From Spirochaeta isovalerica (GTDB taxonomy: Bacteria; Spirochaetota; Spirochaetia; DSM-2461): a DNA stretch of 64,000 bases. Shown here piece by piece: positions 45,401 through 51,285 of this stretch; the stretch's first letter is position 1, and the number at the start of each line of letters is the position of its first letter. Under the pieces are notes generated by a model, which did not search any database, had not been told where the DNA came from, and was given only the letters and a program-made list of their open reading frames with translations. The stretch lies in the NCBI RefSeq assembly GCF_014207565.1, contig NZ_JACHGJ010000008.1, forward strand, positions 62,001-126,000. Direction: 5' to 3'. The position numbers were made by a program, and so were the translations under genes.

Positions 45401-45639
45401 GAGTTAGAAAGTTTAATCTGTTTTTCAATCCGCTGTTCATCCGATATGGGAAAAGAATCCAGTGCTACCTTCAAAATCTGAGTCAGATACCGGCTTAAAT
45501 ATATCGCGGCTTCATGAGTGTCTATTTGTTGCTTTTTTATATAATAGCTGGATTCGTATTTCTGAAGTTTTTTTTCAAAGAGAGTTGTTATTAGTTGCTC
45601 ATAAATTCCGGTTTGCATCTCGTATCCATAATAAAGCAT
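42469..45639 (-). CDS. PLD nuclease-DEAD helicase-DUF3427 defence-type protein
   Basis: The protein has 1056 residues from ATG 45639. Residues about 150-330 form a PLD-like domain with HAKTYIF (H-x-K) and IGSSNISRSAL. An SF2 helicase follows: VVAATGTGKTVISAF, IIDEVHHIAAKSY, LLGLTATPERMD, FNEGVDIPEVDTLLFLRPT and QQLGRGLRLS. The C-terminal 400 residues match the DUF3427 layout. This architecture is known from defence islands. The start could also be ATG 45618; the open frame to 45720 enters GC-rich spacer DNA. It looks intact, unlike its neighbours. Confidence 0.85.
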   Translation of the reverse strand: MLYYGYEMQTGIYEQLITTLFEKKLQKYESSYYIKKQQIDTHEAAIYLSRYLTQILKVALDSFPISDEQRIEKQIKLSNSLILWLSNELEESTFHENLLDTSGELLKALYSTENPVAQDLKKYVAKITPITGLTQSELFTGSNTGISLESEIKREIQSSDEINWLVSFIKWTGIRIFSQELKDFAETGKRIKIITTSYMGATDQKAVDFLSSLQNCEVKLSYNCDNERLHAKTYIFKRNTGFHTAYIGSSNISRSALTNGLEWNLKVTTKEIPHIIDKFNSTFETYWSSSEFETYNHKDPVHHEKLSHSLKKGKGEEIIGTETFFDLKPHIHQKEILERLRIEREIHNRYRNLVVAATGTGKTVISAFDFKNYYKENREAKLLFVAHKVEILKQARNTFRAVLRNPSFGELWVDREIPDHHRQLFVSVQTFNSQKESIALLSREFYDFIIIDEVHHIAAKSYRPILDTFEPEILLGLTATPERMDDANILDDFCGTIAAELRLADAINQRHLCPFQYFGIEDTTDISNVKWINGQYAKSELTNVYTDDRQRVDHILRNMDDILDNIHNSKALGYCVTKAHAQYMSDQFNQKGIRADVLTSDNSVERETLRNKLVRGYINVLFVVDIFNEGVDIPEVDTLLFLRPTESLTIFLQQLGRGLRLSDNKDCLTVLDFVGNGNSQYDYSSKMKALIGKNQRSTVDDVQNNFPQLPLGCSIQLQKQVKERILYNIRNAIINKRKLIHLIQNYRHNTEMDLNVGNFLKVNPQVRLDDVYKTGWNQLCFQANISSVSRNATLAEVYRKAIANRFLTCKSRSYLKFVAKLISNDFTWDQSTEIENQMALMAYYDFWNKPGKDEGFETISDGFKALQDESLKKECLEVLLLILGDLETSEMPMKLGAEIALQIHGRYSRDQILAAFGEHSFEKRSSSREGVILIENLNIELLFVTLNKLEKHYSPTTLYNDYAINEYLFHWQSQNSARPDKGKGLSYINHEDTGKKILLFVREQNKDEYGRTISYVNLGEVYFRSTYGQQPMNITWELQEPLPPYLWDEAAKLSVG

Positions 45640-45720
45640 CTGAGTTTTTCCGCCATAAGAAAAATTCCTATATTGAGAAAAAGTCCTAGGCTTTTTCCAC
45701 CTTCTGACAAGCGATTGCAA

Positions 45721-45813
45721 GGGCGCGAAGCGGTCCGGCTCCGCCGAACGGAACCCCTGAAAAGCGCGGTCCCGCCCGTCGGGGCGGGATGGTAGCCAAC
45801 CTCCCCCCGGATT
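45721..45813. other. GC-rich spacer with an 8-bp hairpin
   Basis: About 90 bp are far richer in GC than the AT-rich helicase gene on its left. It contains the hairpin TCCCGCCC-GTCG-GGGCGGGA at 45770-45789 and many CCG/CGG words. No ORF starts in it. It may be a scar, or a copy of an intergenic repeat of this genome. Confidence 0.4.
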
Positions 45814-46131
45814 TCACCGCCCCAACTCCTCCACGTTTTTCATGACCCACAGATTGGCGGGATGATTGATATCTTTCGAACCCAGAACCATGGTAAATTT
45901 CTGGTCGATCAACTCCAGCTGTATATCGAACTTCTCCACCTCCCAGCGCCGCCAGTAATAGTTTTTCCAGGACCGCATCGTAATAGCACCGAATTTCTTC
46001 CGGTCCTTTTCAATGGCCTTCAGACGCCCTTTCATCTCTTTGTCCGCCTGGAACCGCTGTGCATCGGGTTCCCGGGAATGAAACAACTCCAGCTCCATGG
46101 CCAGCCACAGGAATCCTTTTAATCTACTCAT
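45814..46131 (-). CDS. Small protein of unknown function
   Basis: The 105-residue protein is charged, with an amphipathic N-terminal half (KGRLKAIEKDRKKFGAI) and the aromatic block MRSWKNYYWRRWEVEKF. I recognise no family. Its GC content is higher than the flanks. It overlaps the end of a gene fragment (46124) by 8 bp, suggesting both came from one operon elsewhere. Confidence 0.5.
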   Translation of the reverse strand: MSRLKGFLWLAMELELFHSREPDAQRFQADKEMKGRLKAIEKDRKKFGAITMRSWKNYYWRRWEVEKFDIQLELIDQKFTMVLGSKDINHPANLWVMKNVEELGR

Positions 46132-46256
46132 TGAACAGTACCACTCCTATCTTTCTCAAAATCTGTCCCACATCCCGGTAGAGGGAGAAGTCGTTTGTTT
46201 CGTTGTCCACAGAAAAGCAAAGAGCATGCCAAAAAAATAATTGCTGAATATCGTTT
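46124..46256 (-). pseudogene. C-terminal gene fragment overlapping the small protein
   Basis: An open frame with protein-like composition reads SLYRDVGQILRKIGVVLFNE and then TAG, overlapping the next start. It has no proper start codon except GTG at 46210. It runs open to about 46256, where a stop ends it. It looks like the tail of a larger lost gene. I do not know the family. Confidence 0.35.
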
Positions 46257-46278
46257 TAAAAGTGTTCAGATAGAAACA

Positions 46279-46521
46279 TCAATATCCATAATTTTTATAA
46301 ACCACAATTTTTCTTGTGATAAACCAAAAATTTACCCAAATCCTATGATCTTGTTCCTTCATACTGAAAAGAGAATCCAGCCGTTCCGATAAGTCCTCCT
46401 GAAAACCTTCTACCGACACCAAGGTAGGGTATAATTTGACCAGAACCTCTTCTGGTGGTTCGGCCAGAATGCTGATTCCCAGATTCAGGAAGAAATAAAA
46501 AATCAACAAACTTATTGCCAC
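46279..46521 (-). CDS. Possible small exported protein
   Basis: The 80-residue frame has a hydrophobic N-terminus like a signal peptide (ISLLIFYFFLNLGISILA) and a polar rest. There is no homologue I know and no strong ribosome site, so it may be chance. The region 46257-46565 otherwise shows only AT-rich DNA before the AbiEi gene. Confidence 0.3.
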   Translation of the reverse strand: MAISLLIFYFFLNLGISILAEPPEEVLVKLYPTLVSVEGFQEDLSERLDSLFSMKEQDHRIWVNFWFITRKIVVYKNYGY

Positions 46522-46565
46522 ATATCCTTTACATATATTACTATTTGTATAGGATGCGTGGCGTG

Positions 46566-47162
46566 ATGATAAATAACAAACAAGTTCTTAAACTACTGGA
46601 AGACAAAAAACTCATTCGCTCGAAAGAACTAACCTCTATAGGAATGGACAGAAAAGCCATTCTGAGAATGGTGGATTCTGGAGAGCTTAGAAAAATAGCT
46701 TATGGTCTCTACTGTTCACCAGACTATATTCCCGGCCCCTATCATTCTCTGATAGAAGCTCAGAAGCTTGTAGATAAGGGAGTAATCTGTCTTACATCTG
46801 CTCTTTCCTATTATGAAATCGGTGTTCAGAATCCTTCTCTTGTATGGATGGCTATACCTCGCAATTCTTGGATTACAGAGAGACAAGATATTCCTGTTAG
46901 AATCGTCAAATTTTCTGGAAATGCCTATGAAGAGGGAATTGTTGATCGGGATATGGATGGCGTTTCCGTAAAAATATACAGCATAGCAAAAACACTGGCT
47001 GACTGCTTTAAATACAGAAACAAGATTGGAATGGAAACTGTCATAGAAGCTCTGCAGCTGGTCGTTCAGAATAATATGGCAACTATAGATGAGATTCTAT
47101 ACTATGCAGATATTTGCAGAGTCAGAAATGTTATGAAACCTTACCTGGAGAGTATACTTTGA
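46566..47162 (+). CDS. AbiEi-type antitoxin
   Basis: The 198-residue protein has the winged-helix start of AbiEi (KKLIRSKELTSIGMDRKAILRMVDSGELRKI, seen as two helices), the GLYCSPDY strand, and a C-terminal part with YSIAKTLADCFKYRNKIG. The start at 46566 is preferred; GTG/ATG codons lie just upstream (46557). AbiEi normally represses and neutralises the nucleotidyltransferase toxin AbiEii. Here the partner is only a stub at 47159-47275. Confidence 0.85.
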   Translation: MINNKQVLKLLEDKKLIRSKELTSIGMDRKAILRMVDSGELRKIAYGLYCSPDYIPGPYHSLIEAQKLVDKGVICLTSALSYYEIGVQNPSLVWMAIPRNSWITERQDIPVRIVKFSGNAYEEGIVDRDMDGVSVKIYSIAKTLADCFKYRNKIGMETVIEALQLVVQNNMATIDEILYYADICRVRNVMKPYLESIL

Positions 47163-47275
47163 AAGATATAGCCGCATCCGTTTTATCAAGATTGCTTAAC
47201 ATAAGTAGAGAAAACCGGGTATACCATAGGAAAAACATATACCAACGCACCACGAGCAACGGTCGACCTTTCTGA
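47159..47275 (+). pseudogene. AbiEii toxin stub
   Basis: A TTG-started frame overlaps the abiEi stop (TTGA) and reads KDIAASVLSRLLNISREN, the usual start of AbiEii. It then loses the match and stops after 38 residues. The catalytic G-S, D-x-D nucleotidyltransferase core is missing. The toxin is therefore lost. Confidence 0.65.
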
Positions 47276-47512
47276 AACGGTGGGATGCAGCTACGGACTA
47301 CACTTCACCCGATCTGAGCGGAGAGTTTGTTCTTCATGAGGATCTGAATATAAACGGGGAAAAACATGCTTCACATTTCAGTTTCGACTGTTTAAGTTCT
47401 GAGCCTTGAAGTGCCGCCAGAGAACTTTTCTGCCCTGAAGATTATGTTCGGTTGATAGAAAGAAACCGATTTCAAAGAAGCTATGAAGCTCTATGGAATT
47501 TGATTATTCTGT
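47223..47512 (+). pseudogene. Unidentified gene remnant with an in-frame TGA
   Basis: A frame different from the AbiEii stub reads FLKRWDAATDYTSPDLSG, GEFVLHEDLNINGEKHASHF, then TGA at 47407, and continues protein-like (ELFCPEDYVRLIERNRFQRS). It has no start codon of its own. It looks like a fragment of an unrelated gene joined to the abiEii stub. I do not recognise the family. Confidence 0.3.
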
Positions 47513-47783
47513 TCAGTTCATCTCTTTTTTTCTCAAGCACCATCTCAACATCATAACGGGATTGCATATTTATCCAGAATTCAGCTGAATTCCCGAAGAA
47601 TCGGGAGAAACGCAAAGCTGTATCTGCCGTAATTTTCCTTTTACCATTTATAATCGCGGCTATTCTGGGCGGATCTACAAAAATAGCTTTAGCTAATGCG
47701 TAAGGTGTAATTCCCATCGGATCTAGAAACTCTTCTTTTAAAACTTCTCCAGGGGTGGATAATTCTATAAGATCATTTTCCAT
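47481..47783 (-). CDS. higA: HigA-type antitoxin
   Basis: The 100-residue protein has an XRE-like helix-turn-helix of the HigA/VapI group: PGEVLKEEFLDPMGIT, YALAKAIFVDPPRIAAIING, then KRKITADTALRFSRFFG. It ends with the usual NMQSRYDVE helix. It follows higB by 12 bp and should repress the operon and neutralise HigB. Confidence 0.88.
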   Translation of the reverse strand: MENDLIELSTPGEVLKEEFLDPMGITPYALAKAIFVDPPRIAAIINGKRKITADTALRFSRFFGNSAEFWINMQSRYDVEMVLEKKRDELNRIIKFHRAS

Positions 47784-47795
47784 TACTTACTCCGT

Positions 47796-48077
47796 TCAAT
47801 GATAGTCGACTATTTCTACTTCAAAAGCGGAGCCATTTGTCCAGATGAAGCAAATACGCCATTGATCATTGATTCGTATACTATATTGTCCCGTACGGTG
47901 ACCTGTTAACGCTTCCAGTCTGTTTCCCGGTGGTATACGCAAATCATCCAAACTAACAGCATCATCAATGAAACCCAATTTTCTTCTAGCTATTTTGAAT
48001 AAATCAGAAGGAAAATGCTTTACTTTTTGCCGGTTCCAAATATTAATTGTCAATTTATTCTTGAAGCTGCTAATCAT
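47796..48077 (-). CDS. higB: HigB-type toxin (RelE fold)
   Basis: The 93-residue protein has the HigB pattern: MISSFKNKL at the start, KHFPSDLFKIARRKLGFI, LRIPPGNRLEALTGHRTGQYSIRI (two adjoining blocks), and WRICFIWTNG near the end. It probably cleaves ribosome-bound mRNA. The length is normal and no damage is seen. Confidence 0.87.
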   Translation of the reverse strand: MISSFKNKLTINIWNRQKVKHFPSDLFKIARRKLGFIDDAVSLDDLRIPPGNRLEALTGHRTGQYSIRINDQWRICFIWTNGSAFEVEIVDYH

Positions 48078-48084
48078 TTTTAAT

Positions 48085-48117
48085 ATTAGTGCTAAATACT
48101 AATAGTGTCAAACACTA
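48085..48117. promoter_or_regulatory. Paired inverted repeats upstream of higBA
   Basis: ATTAGT-N7-ACTAAT at 48085-48103 and TAGTGT-CAA-ACACTA at 48103-48117 lie 8-40 bp upstream of higB. They share the TAGTG/CACTA theme, as expected for HigA operators covering the promoter. Confidence 0.5.
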
Positions 48118-48169
48118 ACTCCTTAAAAGAGGTATATATATCTCACAATAAAAAAATAGTTATATACTT

Positions 48170-48215
48170 CAAAACCGTGAAAAAAGAGGAATTTTTATAG
48201 TTTTTCACGGTTTTG
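48170..48215. repeat. Long AT-rich hairpin
   Basis: AAAACCGTGAAAAA at 48171-48184 is followed 16 bases later by its exact reverse complement (48201-48214). A flanking C-G pair extends the stem to 15 bp. There is no T-run after it, so it is not a typical terminator. The interval 48118-48473 has no convincing gene; the 60-codon frame at 48320-48502 runs into tRNA-derived sequence and is judged spurious. Confidence 0.5.
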
Positions 48216-48473
48216 GCTCAATATAAGCCAATATTACGACGCTTTCCGGGAATTCGACAGAGCGGGAAAAACATTGATACTGTTTATCGGAAAATGATGA
48301 GATTGATAAATTACCGCGAATGAAAGGCTTTTACCATATGAGCTTCTTTGTACAAATTCGGGACTTGACCTTTCAGTCAGAAACATCCTGTTTCTTCCCT
48401 ACAGGCCGTCTCCATCTCCTTACGCAGCCATCCATGGCTGCTTTTCCTCGCCCTTGCTCGGCGGAGATTCCGC

Positions 48474-48490
48474 GGTTCAAGTCCCTTCGC
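48474..48490 (+). repeat. Inverted partial copy of tRNA-Met 3' end
   Basis: The 17 bases GGTTCAAGTCCCTTCGC match exactly, on the opposite strand, the T-arm and acceptor part of the tRNA-Met gene (48549-48565). No full tRNA can be folded around this copy, since the T-stem does not pair. It lies at the end of the accessory region and may be an attachment-site remnant. Confidence 0.55.
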
Positions 48491-48498
48491 ATGAGATT

Positions 48499-48540
48499 AT
48501 AAAAACAAAAGGTTCCCACGAATGGAAACCTTTGATTTTT
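48499..48540 (-). terminator. Terminator downstream of the tRNA genes
   Basis: On the minus strand the stem AAAGGTTTCC / GGAACCTTT (7-base loop, one bulge) is followed by TGTTTTTATAAT. It is also T-rich on the other side, so it could stop transcription from both directions. It directly follows tRNA-Met. Confidence 0.65.
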
Positions 48541-48543
48541 TAG

Positions 48544-48616
48544 TAGTGGCGAAGGGACTTGAACCCCTGGCCGATCGGATATGAGCCGATTGCTCTACCA
48601 ACTGAGCTACGCCACC
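48544..48616 (-). tRNA. tRNA-Met (CAU)
   Basis: The 73-base gene folds as a cloverleaf: acceptor GGTGGCG/CGCCACT, D-arm GCTC/GAGC, anticodon stem ATCGG/CCGAT with loop CTCATAT, and T-arm AGGGG/CCCTT with TTCAAGT. The anticodon is CAT. CCA is not encoded. It could instead be tRNA-Ile2 with a modified CAU anticodon, which sequence alone does not settle. Confidence 0.85.
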
Positions 48617-48620
48617 ATAA

Positions 48621-48695
48621 TGGCATCCCGGGGAGGACTCGAACCCCCAAAGGCAGAACCAGAATCTGCAGTGTTGCCAATTACACTACCAGGAT
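48621..48695 (-). tRNA. tRNA-Gln (CUG)
   Basis: The 75-base gene has acceptor ATCCTGG/CCGGGAT, D-arm GTGT/ACAC, anticodon stem GCAGA/TCTGC with loop TTCTGGT (anticodon CTG), and T-arm GGGGG/CCTCC with TTCGAGT. GCCA at the end shows an encoded CCA. It lies 4 bp upstream of tRNA-Met on the same strand, so the two are co-transcribed. Confidence 0.88.
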
Positions 48696-48772
48696 ATGTT
48701 TTTACCTTGCGAATAATATACGGAAATGCTTTTTTTTGTAAAGCCTTTTTACGTTTTTCTTCTAACTTTTCG

Positions 48773-48801
48773 TTGCGCCGGCTTCGGCCAATATATATAA
48801 T
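48773..48801 (+). promoter_or_regulatory. Sigma70-type promoter of asnS
   Basis: TTGCGC (48773-48778) and TATAAT (48796-48801) are separated by exactly 17 bases. Transcription would start at about 48808, next to the ATG at 48809. The -10 box overlaps a possible earlier ATG (48800), which argues that translation begins at 48809 on a leaderless mRNA. Confidence 0.6.
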
Positions 48802-48808
48802 GTCCCAC

Positions 48809-50182
48809 ATGAGAATTAAACAAATATTACAGACAAAAGCGGAAGAACAGAAAATATCAGTTAAGGGCTGGGTCAGAACCAACAGGGATTCCAAAGCCAA
48901 TGCCTTTATAGCCATAAACGACGGGTCCTGCATGAGCAATCTGCAGGTTTTTGTCGATAAGGAAATCGTCACCGATCAGGATGTGCTCCGCAGAGCCGCA
49001 ACCGGCGCTTCCATCGAAGTAAAAGGGATTCTCGTCGAGTCTCCCGGGCAGGGTCAGTCCGTCGAAGTGCGGGCCGAAGAGATCATCATTATCGGGGACT
49101 GTCCCGAGGATTATCCCCTTCAGAAAAAGAGACACTCCAATGAGTTTCTCCGTGAGATCGGGCACCTGAGAGGCAGAACCAACACCTTCGGCGCGGTCGT
49201 TCGCGTCAGAAGCGCCATGGCTTTCGCCATCCACAAATTCTTTCAGGAGAGAGGATTCGTCAATCTCCACACGCCGATAATCACGGCAAGCGACGCGGAA
49301 GGCGCCGGAGAGATGTTCCAGGTAACCACCCTCCCCTTCGAGTCCTTCAACAGCCAGAACGGCATCGATTATTCCCGGGACTTTTTCGGCAAGAAAGCGT
49401 CCCTCACCGTAAGCGGACAGCTTTCGGCTGAGACTTACGCCACGGCCGTGGGCGATGTCTACACTTTCGGACCCACCTTCCGGGCGGAAAACTCCAACAC
49501 GACCAGACACCTCGCCGAGTTCTGGATGGTAGAGCCCGAAATGGCGTTCTGCGATATCAACGGGGATATGGATCTGGCGGAGGAGTTCCTCAAATACATC
49601 ATAAGCTACGTGCTGGAAAACTGCGCCGAAGACATGGAGTTCTTCAACAAGTGGGTCTGCAAAGGCATTCTCGATCAGCTTCGCGGAGTTGCATCGGCTG
49701 ATTTCGCCAGAGTCACTTATACGGAAGCCATTGCGGAGCTTGAAAAAGCCAACGCCAAATTCGAGTTCCCCGTTTCCTGGGGCATCGATCTGGCTTCGGA
49801 ACATGAGCGCTACCTCTCCGAAGAGGTCTACAAAAGACCGGTCATCGTCTACAACTATCCCAAAGAGATAAAAGCTTTCTACATGAAGCTCAACGAAGAC
49901 GGAAAAACCGTTCGCGCCATGGATGTTCTGGCTCCGGGAATCGGAGAGATCATCGGCGGCTCCGAGAGAGAGGACAGCTACGAAACTCTTATCGCCCGCA
50001 TCGACGAACTGGGGCTGAACAGAGAGGATTACGACTGGTACCTGGATTTGAGAAAATACGGAACGGTTCCCCATGCGGGATTCGGTCTGGGCTTCGAGAG
50101 AATGATCCAGTACGTTACGGGTATGGCCAATATAAGGGACGTCATCCCCTACGCCAGAACTCCCAAAAACTGTAATTTCTAA
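48809..50182 (+). CDS. asnS: Asparaginyl-tRNA synthetase
   Basis: The 457-residue class IIb synthetase has an N-terminal OB-fold ([19 protein letters not shown]), motif 1 around [16 protein letters not shown], motif 2 with [25 protein letters not shown] (in two parts), and motif 3 [13 protein letters not shown]. The start is 48809, or 48800 for three more residues. An open frame continues to 48581, but that part runs through the tRNA genes and is not coding. It charges tRNA-Asn. It is followed by a strong terminator. Confidence 0.95.
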   Translation: MRIKQILQTKAEEQKISVKGWVRTNRDSKANAFIAINDGSCMSNLQVFVDKEIVTDQDVLRRAATGASIEVKGILVESPGQGQSVEVRAEEIIIIGDCPEDYPLQKKRHSNEFLREIGHLRGRTNTFGAVVRVRSAMAFAIHKFFQERGFVNLHTPIITASDAEGAGEMFQVTTLPFESFNSQNGIDYSRDFFGKKASLTVSGQLSAETYATAVGDVYTFGPTFRAENSNTTRHLAEFWMVEPEMAFCDINGDMDLAEEFLKYIISYVLENCAEDMEFFNKWVCKGILDQLRGVASADFARVTYTEAIAELEKANAKFEFPVSWGIDLASEHERYLSEEVYKRPVIVYNYPKEIKAFYMKLNEDGKTVRAMDVLAPGIGEIIGGSEREDSYETLIARIDELGLNREDYDWYLDLRKYGTVPHAGFGLGFERMIQYVTGMANIRDVIPYARTPKNCNF

Positions 50183-50196
50183 ATTCCTGACCATAG

Positions 50197-50216
50197 GGGG
50201 GCTTCGGCCCCTTTTT
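50197..50216 (+). terminator. Rho-independent terminator after asnS
   Basis: The stem GGGGC-TTCG-GCCCC with a stable UUCG loop is followed by TTTTT, 15 bp after the asnS stop. Confidence 0.85.
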
Positions 50217-50232
50217 AAATTCGGAGCAAAAA

Positions 50233-51285
50233 TTGAAAAGAAGCCTATTTATTGCTGCACTATTCTTTGCATTCTCTACTCTCTTTGCCAATACATTACA
50301 GATTACGGGATATCTCCCCTCCTACAGACTGGAAAGCGCCGTCAGAGCCGTCGGTTCCCCGGTTCTGGATCTCTCCGGCTTCAGTCCCGATTATACTGCG
50401 CCCAGATACATCAGCCAGTCCAATCTGGAGTTTGCCTATACGTCATTTCCCGAAGGTTATCTCTATGAATCCATCGAATCCTGGTACGGAAATAACGTAG
50501 ACCGGCTCATCTATTTTTCTGTCATCCCCAACAGCGACGGAACCCTGGACAGGATAAATGTCGACCAGAGAGATCTGAACCGGCTTAATAATATTAAGCA
50601 TCTATACGGGACAGAATTAATCCTCGCCCTGTCCGGCAATTCGGTCAACTTTGTGGCTGTCAGCGAAGATGATGACACCAGAAAAAAGTTTCTCGAAGAG
50701 CTGCTCGATTACGCCCTGGCCGAGGGATTTTCCGGTATCGATTTTGATTGGGAATACCCTAAAGATGAAGAACAGCTTACGCTTTTCGAAAAGCTGATCG
50801 ATGATGCGGCGCTGCTTATGTCCCCGCAGGGGCTTTCCATCAGCGCGGCGGTAAGCCGTTTCAAGCCCTTAAGCGAAGATGTGCTGGCAAAGCTGGACAG
50901 AATAAATCTTATGGCCTATGACAATTTCGGCCGGCACAGCACTTATGAGAGCGCGGTGGAAGCCAGCGAATATCTGCAGATTAAATACAATGTTGAACCG
51001 GGGAAAATCAATCTGGGGATTCCCTTTTACGGAAGGATCTTCAGCGGACTGGATCCGCAGTACTGGTCCAGAACCAAAATCTACCGGCAGCTCGTTGAGG
51101 AGTTTACCCTTTCTCCCTCTCAGGATGAAGCAGGCGGTATTTATTTCAACGGAATAGATACGGTGAAAAGAAAAACAGCCTATGCCCTGGAGCAGGGATT
51201 GGGCGGTATAATGATCTGGGAACTCGGACAGGATTCCATCGGCAGCCGTTCTCTGCTGAAAGCCATCAGGGAGGAGATTAAATGA
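50233..51285 (+). CDS. Exported glycoside hydrolase family 18-like protein
   Basis: The 350-residue protein has a signal peptide (1-19, ending FANTL) and a GH18 barrel: IYFSVIPNSDGTL, LILALSGNS (the SxGG-like strand), and the catalytic block GFSGIDFDWEYP with Glu as acid. Later blocks are INLMAYDNF, KINLGIPFYGR and GIMIWELGQD. The first Asp of DGxDxDWE is Ser. It starts at TTG 50233 after CGGAG. It probably cleaves or binds chitin or peptidoglycan-type glycans. It overlaps the asparaginase gene by 4 bp. Confidence 0.88.
   Translation: MKRSLFIAALFFAFSTLFANTLQITGYLPSYRLESAVRAVGSPVLDLSGFSPDYTAPRYISQSNLEFAYTSFPEGYLYESIESWYGNNVDRLIYFSVIPNSDGTLDRINVDQRDLNRLNNIKHLYGTELILALSGNSVNFVAVSEDDDTRKKFLEELLDYALAEGFSGIDFDWEYPKDEEQLTLFEKLIDDAALLMSPQGLSISAAVSRFKPLSEDVLAKLDRINLMAYDNFGRHSTYESAVEASEYLQIKYNVEPGKINLGIPFYGRIFSGLDPQYWSRTKIYRQLVEEFTLSPSQDEAGGIYFNGIDTVKRKTAYALEQGLGGIMIWELGQDSIGSRSLLKAIREEIK

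Noticed and set aside
45770-45789. Hairpin as a rho-independent terminator
   Set aside because: No T-run follows on the plus strand, and only four Ts lie several bases away on the minus strand.
45721-45813. GC-rich spacer as an integron attC site
   Set aside because: The hairpin is strong, but the required GTTRRRY and RYYYAAC ends could not be found, and no integrase gene is in the window.
47407-47409. TGA read as selenocysteine
   Set aside because: The frame has no start codon, no SECIS-like hairpin was evident just after the TGA, and the region is next to other broken genes.
48320-48502. 60-codon frame on the plus strand
   Set aside because: It contains the tRNA-like repeat and hairpins, has no ribosome site, and matches no protein pattern.
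48581-48800. N-terminal extension of asnS to 48581
   Set aside because: This stretch is open only because it runs through both tRNA genes and the promoter. Normal AsnRS begins at the ATGs at 48800-48809.
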